Assembly: GCA_026396675.1 (NCBI GenBank)
Contig: JAPLWI010000009.1
Location: 1 to 40,153, forward strand
From: Candidatus Kaiserbacteria bacterium
GTDB lineage: Bacteria > Patescibacteriota > Minisyncoccia > Phycocordibacterales > Phycocordibacteraceae
Direction: 5' to 3'
DNA length: 40,153 nucleotides
Position 1 is the stretch's first letter; each line of letters starts with the position of its first letter. Shown here piece by piece: positions 31,104 to 38,100 of the stretch. The notes below the pieces were generated by a model. The model had not been told where the DNA came from, did not search any database, and saw nothing but the letters and a program-made list of their open reading frames with translations. The position numbers were made by a program, and so were the translations under genes.

Positions 31104-32078
31104 ATGGCATTTGTTGATGAAGTGACTATATATGCAGAAGCGGGGCATGGTGGCGATGGTGTCGTTCGATGGGCACATACAAAAGAGAAAGCACACGGCG
31201 GGCCTTCGGGTGGCGATGGCGGTAAAGGAGGCGATGTTGTTCTTGTTGGTGTACGTGATTTAGAGGCGCTCGCGCATTATCGCTATGAAAAAAAATTTCA
31301 TGCAGAAAATGGAGAAGGAGGGAAAGGTGATTTAAAACACGGCGCAAACGGCGAAGATATTTTATTAAAAGTTCCTGTCGGTACTATCGCACACATTATC
31401 CAAACCGATAACGAGTATGAAATCACCAAGGAAAAAGAACACATTATCTTATTCCATGGCGGATCCGGCGGGAAAGGCAATGCTCATTTCAAGAGTTCTA
31501 CGAACCAGAATCCATTCCAGCAGACAAAGGGGAAGGATGGGAAGGGTGGGGATATAAAGCTTTCGTTGAAAATTATTGCTGATGCTGGGCTCATTGGGCT
31601 TCCGAATGCTGGGAAGTCCTCATTGCTCAACGCGCTCACGCGGGCAAAATCAAAAGTCGGTGCATATCCATTCACAACGCTTGAGCCAAATCTTGGCGAA
31701 TTCTATGGGCGCATCATCGCTGACATCCCAGGACTTATAGAAGGTGCTTCATCTGGTAAAGGCCTTGGGATAAAATTTCTTAAGCACGTTGAACGCACAG
31801 GAATCTTGCTACATCTCGTCTCGGCAAACCAAGATGACCCGCTCGCGGCATATGGAGAAGTGCGAAAAGAGATAGAACTGTTTGGGCATGGACTTCCTGA
31901 AAAGCGCGAAATTATCGTTCTGTCTAAAATAGACCTTATATCGTCTGGAGAATGCGAAACAAAAATGCAGTTACTTACCCGTGAGACCGGAAGGGAAGTG
32001 CTTCAAGTATCAATTGAAAATGCCGAGATACTAAAGCGATTTTCAGACCAACTCGCCAAGACCTTCCATTTGCTATAA
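31104..32078 (+). CDS. obgE: GTPase ObgE/CgtA
   Basis: A 324-aa GTPase involved in 50S ribosomal subunit assembly and stress control. The N-terminal Obg fold (res 1-158) shows the Gly-rich repeats GHGGDGVVRW, GGPSGGDGGKGGDVVLVG and HGGSGGKGNAHF. The G domain has GLPNAGKS (G1, 165-172), PFTTLEPNLG (G2 region), DIPGLIEGA (G3, 207-215) and SKID (G4, 274-277; usually NKxD). The C-terminal OCT domain is lacking, as in several short Obg proteins. Start: ATG at 31104 begins the conserved fold. The longer in-frame reading from 31017 is translated S23-element repeat. TATTGT at 31092-31097, 6 nt before the ATG, may be the -10, so the S23 element could influence this promoter. Confidence 0.95.
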   Translation: MAFVDEVTIYAEAGHGGDGVVRWAHTKEKAHGGPSGGDGGKGGDVVLVGVRDLEALAHYRYEKKFHAENGEGGKGDLKHGANGEDILLKVPVGTIAHIIQTDNEYEITKEKEHIILFHGGSGGKGNAHFKSSTNQNPFQQTKGKDGKGGDIKLSLKIIADAGLIGLPNAGKSSLLNALTRAKSKVGAYPFTTLEPNLGEFYGRIIADIPGLIEGASSGKGLGIKFLKHVERTGILLHLVSANQDDPLAAYGEVRKEIELFGHGLPEKREIIVLSKIDLISSGECETKMQLLTRETGREVLQVSIENAEILKRFSDQLAKTFHLL

Positions 32079-32094
32079 GCTAAAGCGATTAGCC

Positions 32095-33531
32095 ATGGAA
32101 TATCGCCCCACCATTGGTCTTGAGATACATGCGGAGCTCAAGACGCGAACCAAAATGTTTTGCGATTCTGCGAACGACCCGGACGAAGCGAGGCCAAATG
32201 TAAATATTTGCCCAATTTGCACGGCACATCCTGGTACATTACCGGCCATTAATCGCGAAGCAGTGCGACATATCCTGCGCATTGGTACCGCGGTCGGAGG
32301 AACGATCGCTGATTGGAGTGAATTTGATAGGAAGAGTTATTTTTATCCAGATATTCCTAAGGGGTATCAAATCAGCCAATATGCGCATCCACTCGTCAGT
32401 GGAGGAACGCTCGCAGGCGTTGCGCTTACACGAATTCATCTTGAAGAAGATACCGCTCGCTCAATTCATGTCGGAGGCAAAGCCGGAGATACTGAACGCA
32501 GTGAATGTACTGAGGGAGGAAAAAGTTTTGTTGATTTTAATCGCGCAGGTATTCCACTCATGGAACTCGTCACCGAGCCGGTGATTCATGATGCTAAAAC
32601 AGCAGGTGATTTCGCGCGTGAATTACAACTCCTTCTGCGCGCTCTTGGCGTGGGTGAAGCGAACCTTGAGAAAGGCGAAATGCGCATAGAGGCAAATGTC
32701 TCTGTCTCGAACAAGGAAGGGAAACTCGGTACAAAAGTAGAGGTAAAAAATCTCAATTCATTCCGCTCTGTTGAACGCGCCATTGCATTTGAAATAGATC
32801 GCCAAATCGCACTTCTAGAAAAAGGAGGAGAAGTAATTCAAGAAACGCGTGGATGGGATGAGACGAAACAAATAACTTTTCATCAACGCTCAAAAGAGGT
32901 GAGCGCCGACTATCGCTATTTCCCGGAACCGGATTTACCAAAACTTTTTCTTTCCGAGATCCCAGAATTTTCTCCAGAGAATATCCGTGCCTCATTGCCA
33001 GAGCTTCCGTGGGAACGTCGTACACGGTATGCACCGTTAGGTCTTAAAACCGATGATGTTGAATTTATTATTGCGTCGGATGTGCGGAACATATTTTTTG
33101 ATGCGGTCATACAAGAACTCGGCGACACACGTGAGTCAGTTATACTCGCGGCAAATTATTTTATATCTGATCTCGCAGGAGAATCGGACGGAATAACACC
33201 TGCCTCATTCGCCAAACTGATACGTATGGTTAGTGCAGGCGATCTCTCATCGCGCGGAGCAAAAGATGTTCTCATGGTTATTGTGAAAGGAGGTGGCGAT
33301 CCAGAAAAAATTGCAAAAGAAAAAGGACTCGTTCAAGTGCACGATACTACCGTGCTTACCGCTGTTGTTGAGGTAGTGCTCGCACAAGAAGGGAAAGCAG
33401 TTCAGGAGTACAAGAATGGCAAACAAGCGGCACTTCAATATCTTGTTGGTAAGGCAATGCGGGAGAGTCGCGGAGCAGGGAACCCAGAAACTTTGCGCGA
33501 GATTCTCCTAGCAAAATTAAACCTCAAATAA
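32095..33531 (+). CDS. gatB: Asp-tRNA(Asn)/Glu-tRNA(Gln) amidotransferase subunit B
   Basis: A 478-aa subunit of GatCAB, which converts Glu-tRNA(Gln) or Asp-tRNA(Asn) to the amidated form. Seen: RPTIGLEIHAELKT (res 4-17), CPICTAHPGTLPAIN, FDRKSYFYPDIPKGYQISQY, the ammonia-channel/kinase region RAGIPLMELVTEP and EANVSVS, RSVERAIAFEIDRQ, and the GatB/Yqey-type tail domain (about 330-478) with SSRGAKDVLMVI and NGKQAALQYLVGKAM. Two Cys pairs, ICPIC plus flanks, may bind zinc incompletely. gatA and gatC are not in the window. The gene lies 16 nt after obgE and may be co-transcribed. Its stop codon is immediately followed by a copy of the S23-type repeat. Confidence 0.97.
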   Translation: MEYRPTIGLEIHAELKTRTKMFCDSANDPDEARPNVNICPICTAHPGTLPAINREAVRHILRIGTAVGGTIADWSEFDRKSYFYPDIPKGYQISQYAHPLVSGGTLAGVALTRIHLEEDTARSIHVGGKAGDTERSECTEGGKSFVDFNRAGIPLMELVTEPVIHDAKTAGDFARELQLLLRALGVGEANLEKGEMRIEANVSVSNKEGKLGTKVEVKNLNSFRSVERAIAFEIDRQIALLEKGGEVIQETRGWDETKQITFHQRSKEVSADYRYFPEPDLPKLFLSEIPEFSPENIRASLPELPWERRTRYAPLGLKTDDVEFIIASDVRNIFFDAVIQELGDTRESVILAANYFISDLAGESDGITPASFAKLIRMVSAGDLSSRGAKDVLMVIVKGGGDPEKIAKEKGLVQVHDTTVLTAVVEVVLAQEGKAVQEYKNGKQAALQYLVGKAMRESRGAGNPETLREILLAKLNLK

Positions 33532-33590
33532 CAAATCGCAAGTTCCAAAGGAGCAGGATTTTGGTTCTTGCAATTTGGTTCTTGGTTATT
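33532..33590. repeat. Gene-less copy of the S23-element end repeats
   Basis: CAAATCGCAAGTTCC (33532-33546) pairs with 33563-33577 at 12 of 15 bases, and TTTGGTTCTTGG-type copies continue to about 33586. The left end has the same bases after a stop codon as the copy behind secA (stop then CAAATCGCAA). It looks like a solo or deleted form. Confidence 0.6.
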
Positions 33591-33632
33591 TTTAAGTTGT
33601 GCACAACCCTTTCATACCAGCCGAGATATGGT

Positions 33633-33638
33633 TATACT
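33633..33638 (+). promoter_or_regulatory. -10 box of the HTH-TM gene
   Basis: TATACT lies 6 nt before the ATG at 33645. TTTCAT, 17 bp upstream (33610-33615), is a weak -35. Leaderless start predicted. Confidence 0.55.
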
Positions 33639-33644
33639 ACCGGT

Positions 33645-34442
33645 ATGGACGAGATTCTCATAGAGGAAAAAAAGTATGTATCGTCGAAACGAGCCGCTAA
33701 AATTACCGGATATGCAAAGGATTATATCGGTCAACTCTGTCGAGAAGGCCGTGTTCCAGCACGTCTGGTGGGACGAAGCTGGTATGTCCTAGAAACAGCC
33801 ATCCAGGATCACCGCTTTGGCGAACCGGTAGCTGAATTGGAAAATCCAGCAAGGACAACAGTGCCAAAAGCAACGCTTCAATCAACTTTGGAAGCGCCAC
33901 GCTACGAAGCGGTTCCAGAGGAAATTCTCCCTTCTATAAACCGTTTACGAGAGGAATCATCCGAGCAGGTGGATAGTAAGAAAAGAGAATTTGATATGCC
34001 GCAAAACGTCCAAGATTCTTGGAAGGCATGGTTCGATCGGTTTGATAATACAGTGGAGAACATTAACCCAGAAACCCCAGCGGCAACAGTAGAAGATCAA
34101 GAAGAAAGCGAGCAGAATATTGAAGAAAAGGATGATGAGAAAGAAGAAGACACACCAATTCGCGTACCCATTCACACAATATCCAGAGACGTACCCACTG
34201 ATCTTTTGCCGCACCATACGGTACAGCAACTCGATAAGCAGGAGAAGGGAAGTACTAAAACACTTCACAGAATGCGGAAAGGAAGGAATATGGGAATAAT
34301 AAGAACAATTCAGATTGCTGGAACGTTATTGGCCATGGTCGCAGCTGTTATAGCGGTTATTGGAAGCGGATATTTTGATCAATATATACTCTCGAATAAA
34401 CAAGTAGGCATTATGGCCGGTGTGAGCATGTATAATAGATAG
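33645..34442 (+). CDS. Membrane-anchored HTH protein
   Basis: A 265-aa protein of unknown function. An excisionase/MerR-like helix-turn-helix covers res 9-53 (KYVSSKRAAKITGYAKDYIG, then QLCREGRVPARLVGRSWYV). A long, acidic, probably disordered linker (60-215, with an E/D-rich stretch 150-169) leads to a basic patch (RMRKGR) and one membrane helix (about 218-242, IIRTIQIAGTLLAMVAAVIA), leaving a short outside tail. With the HTH in the cytoplasm this is a type II (N-in) topology. The HTH aligns with that of the giant gene 700 nt downstream. It may be a membrane-bound regulator, or the HTH may serve as a cytoplasmic anchor to DNA or partners. The start at 33645 excludes upstream in-frame sequence lying in the repeat copy. 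Confidence 0.8.
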   Translation: MDEILIEEKKYVSSKRAAKITGYAKDYIGQLCREGRVPARLVGRSWYVLETAIQDHRFGEPVAELENPARTTVPKATLQSTLEAPRYEAVPEEILPSINRLREESSEQVDSKKREFDMPQNVQDSWKAWFDRFDNTVENINPETPAATVEDQEESEQNIEEKDDEKEEDTPIRVPIHTISRDVPTDLLPHHTVQQLDKQEKGSTKTLHRMRKGRNMGIIRTIQIAGTLLAMVAAVIAVIGSGYFDQYILSNKQVGIMAGVSMYNR

Positions 34443-34579
34443 CGTATATATTTTATTTCTCGTCTCGTGTAGACGATGTTAGTTAAAAGTGAGAGACAAT
34501 CAATCAGATCAATTCATTAAGCAGAGATATATAGGAATTTTGATGACTTTAATGATGAGCTAAGTTGATAGTGCGTCGC

Positions 34580-34639
34580 AAAGGCAATAAATGCCCGTTT
34601 AAAGGCGGAGAAATAGCAACCCGCTGTTTTATTGCTTTT
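34580..34639 (+). ncRNA. Possible structured RNA (weak)
   Basis: AAAGGCAATAAA (34580-34591) pairs with TTTATTGCTTTT (34628-34639), a 12-bp stem allowing one G-U. Inside, GCC/GGC and GCGG/CCGC (34605-34608 with 34621-34624) can form smaller helices. No known RNA family is recognised. It could instead be a terminator-like relic. Confidence 0.25.
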
Positions 34640-34686
34640 CTAGATACACATAGGCGCATAAACGAATCTGGAATATACAATAGAGG

Positions 34687-34717
34687 TGTCGCACAATGTT
34701 AATAACATTTTGCGACA
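34687..34717. repeat. 31-nt near-perfect palindrome
   Basis: TGTCGCACAATGTTA, a single A, then TAACATTTTGCGACA: 15-bp arms with one mismatch and a 1-nt centre. Such loopless symmetry fits a dimeric protein-binding site (operator) better than an RNA hairpin. Confidence 0.7.
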
Positions 34718-35066
34718 TGATGAATAAAACAATATATTAGATAAGCAGGAATTTTATATTTCGTGCATCCGTTATATTTAACATATACAATATATATTGA
34801 GAGCATACAGATTTTCAAACCTCTTTTGAATAAACAGTATACATGCCACCAAGCCCTTACAGAGTGATAAAAATGAATTTTTACAGATAAATTTTATAAA
34901 TCTTAAGCCCAAATGTCTTTGTAAGCGATCTTTTTTAGTTTCTTTGCCCAGTTTCTCAATATTTTCCTTGGTTTCTTTGCGAAAACCAAGCATTTGGCAC
35001 TTTTGTTCCTGTATAAATCATAACCAATCGGTCAATGTCTTTAGTAGTGCAAAAATCGAGAAAATC

Positions 35067-35075
35067 TTATCCACA
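35067..35075 (+). promoter_or_regulatory. DnaA-box match
   Basis: TTATCCACA, identical to the box at 27806-27814. It is single here, about 70 nt upstream of the giant gene. Confidence 0.35.
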
Positions 35076-35145
35076 CTTTTCTCTTGTGTCTTCGTAGGAG
35101 ATGCCGAAATAGTAAGTTATTATTTAACTAATTCGGTTATCCGAC

Positions 35146-38100
35146 ATGGATTCAATCTTTGAAAAAAATCTCATAACGACAAAAGATGCTGGAGAACTTT
35201 CAGGATACTCTTCGGATTATCTCGCGCGTCTCGCGCGTTCAGGAAAGATTGAAGGTAAAAGAATCGGACACAGTTGGCTTATCGATAAGGACTCACTCGC
35301 ACACTTTATCGATCAGCAAGGGGATCGCAAAATTGATTACGCGCGCGCGCTCGCGCGCACGCGCGAGACGGAATACCGCAAGCATAATTCGCTTCTGCAC
35401 AATGCCGCAGAAACATTGTCAAAACCGATCACAGTGCCACAAACAAATATCCTCGGCAGTATTGTGCACTCACAAGCATTCGCACTCTCTGTCGCTGGCA
35501 TTGTCGTTGTGTCTGGCGCATTCGCAGCAAATGCCGCAGCATTTCCGCAGATAGCGAATCAAGCACTCGCAATCGCTCATGAAGCCGCCTTCGGATTCAA
35601 CGAAACATTCGGAAACATTCCATCGAACATCGCATCAAGAATTAACGCAACGACAGAAAAAATAAATACTATCTCTCCACGTGTCGCAGAGAATACAAAA
35701 TCATCATCAGCGAACATTGCCACATCGCTTCCCGTTGTTGAAAATCTTTCATCTCTGCGCCTAGCGACTACAAAAAATCCCAACACAGTTCATTCATATC
35801 AGCCGACAGGAATTATTTCTCCAACACATGCGACCGAGTCAGCAATCACCATCGCCGACATACAATCATTCGCGCGCACTTTGTGTACGTTTGTTTTGAA
35901 TCCTTCGCATGCAGTTGGTTCACTCTCCGATGCATACACAACAATCGGATTGCGTTCATATGCGGCTATCAGCACATCGCTTTCTTCATATCGTTCGCTC
36001 ATCGAACTTTCCGGAATCAATTCTCTCAAACTCGCCTCCTATACGCGTGATTCAATTTCCGCATCGCCTCTTCTAGTATCAAAAATCAATCTCGCTCTTG
36101 GAAATGCAATTATCAACGGAACACATGCGGCAATACGCGCAGATGTGGCAACTGCATACGGAATCTCCACAGCCGTTCCAAATGGCGGCCGCGCTGTGAT
36201 CGCATTGGTCGTTGGAACGGGCAATTTGCTAGCTAATTCCACCGCTCGGACACCAGCTCTTGCCACTGCGCTTTATCTCCATACAACAGAAATACCTGCC
36301 AAAGCAGGGCCAGCACTTGCCAGGGCTGTCTTTAATGTGGAATATGGCGTGTCTGCACGTTTTGTTAAGGACACCAATGCAGTTTCTGGAAGTTATGCAC
36401 TCGCCCTGCGTAGCCTTGGCGAAGCAGGGTACTCTGGCACAACAGGTACGCTCGCTCTCATTCAGGAAGTCAGACATCGACAGCAACTGTGGATGTCTGA
36501 CTTCCACAACATTCCGATTGCCCTTCAGGACGCGTATCTCGGTGCACTCGGCAAGAGCGCTCTCGCCATTGATTCAATAATCCGCATACCTCAAGTTGCC
36601 ACAGTGATTTCTGCCAGTTCACCCAGCACCAAAACTGTTTTGGTGCTGGGCAAGCAAGTTGCACTCATCACATACAAAACGATTAACGACCTCTTCAATT
36701 CGGCAACTCGCACACTCGCAACACTCTTTGTTCAACCTACACCTATCGTTGCACCAACAATTCAGAAAACGCGCACCATTACCGTCGCCCCTACCACAAC
36801 ATACAACCTTCGACCTTCAACCTCCTATCCCACATACACCACCGTCATCAACGGCATCTCCGATGATTTTTTGAATCAATCGCTCGCGTCTCTTCGCACC
36901 AACATTCTTGCGACAGTTGAAAATATTAGCTACAAAGTTGAAAAAAACTCCTCGTATCTCACCAGCCTCATTGTCAAGAACGGTGATTTTCGTGGCGGTG
37001 TCTTTGACAAAGGCACTATGACTAATGGCATTTCTGTCTCTGCGACAACCGGTACATTCACAAATCTCACAGCACAGACGACTTCACTTGCGACAACCAC
37101 AATCACCGGTGACCTCTCGGTCTCAGGCACTATCACACCTGAGATTGTTTCGGCGGGGACTTCAATCTCGGCGCCGTATTTCACTGCGACATCGACCACA
37201 AACAACACCTTCCCGAATCTGATTGCGACAAGCGCCACGACTACCAACTCGACATCGACGAATCTATATTCATCTTCGCTTATTGCAGGCAATGCGACCT
37301 CAACTAACTTTTTCGCCACGCTCGGTCACTTTACAACAGGAATTGTTGACACTTTTTCTTCAACTCTCGCGACGATCATCGGCGCAACATTTACGAACAG
37401 TACAACGACGAACGCGACCACCACCGGCTCCTTCGCTCTTACTTCAGCGACGCCATCGCGATTTCTCTCGCTCACATCAAACGGCGTCGCTACTTCAACG
37501 AATCTCTCAAGTTGGCTCGCCGGCACAACAAATCAAATCACAATGACCGACAACGGAACCGGCGGATTAACCGCATCGCTCCCATCTCTTGTTGCACTTA
37601 ATAATGCTTCATCATCGCAGTTTTCAGCTTTCCAAAAATCATATTTCGGCGCGACGGCTACATCCACATTTGATTCGGCAGGCGTCCTCACACTCGCTTC
37701 CGCACTTGCTGTCACAAGCGGAGGCACCGGTTGGTCCGCCATCCAATCCGGCGCTATTCCATATGGCAACGACGCAGGTGCAGTTTCAACGACAACCACA
37801 GCAACTAACGGCAATATTCTAGCTTGGCTGAACAACATTCCGACTCCTCTCGCAACCAGCACAATCTCAACTGGTTCCGGCATCTCTGTCTCCGGCACTG
37901 GTGCGCTTGTGAACGCCGGCGGTCTCACAATCACAAACACAGGCGTTCTTTCGCTTCAACAACTTGGCGGAGGCACAGCGCAGACAGGTGCGCTCACATT
38001 CGCAACTTCAACGGTTACAACAAACGGTCAAACGCTCGGCATCGCGGTCACCAACTCATCCGGCGCTTTCACATTCACGCCAACCATTTCAGGTACATTA

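Larger units (their letters stand above)
34443..35145. other. 703-nt AT-rich intergenic region without a supported gene
   Basis: Short ORFs exist on both strands (for example 34778-34993, minus), but none has a recognisable domain or ribosome site. Seen instead: a hairpin just after the upstream gene (34460-34476), a long-range stem enclosing smaller helices (34580-34639), a 31-nt palindrome (34687-34717), a CTTGGTTT/AAACCAAG hairpin (34967-34990), a DnaA-box match TTATCCACA (35067-35075), and an imperfect CCGAA...TTCGG hairpin (about 35104-35135) before the giant gene. It is probably a regulatory region or a small RNA locus. Confidence 0.5.

Noticed and set aside
34778-34993. 71-aa minus-strand ORF, Lys/Glu-rich
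   Set aside because: No ribosome site, promoter or domain. It overlaps hairpin sequence, and its composition fits AT-rich noise.
34944-35162. 72-aa plus-strand ORF before the giant gene
   Set aside because: It overlaps the start of the giant gene in another frame and has no recognisable features.
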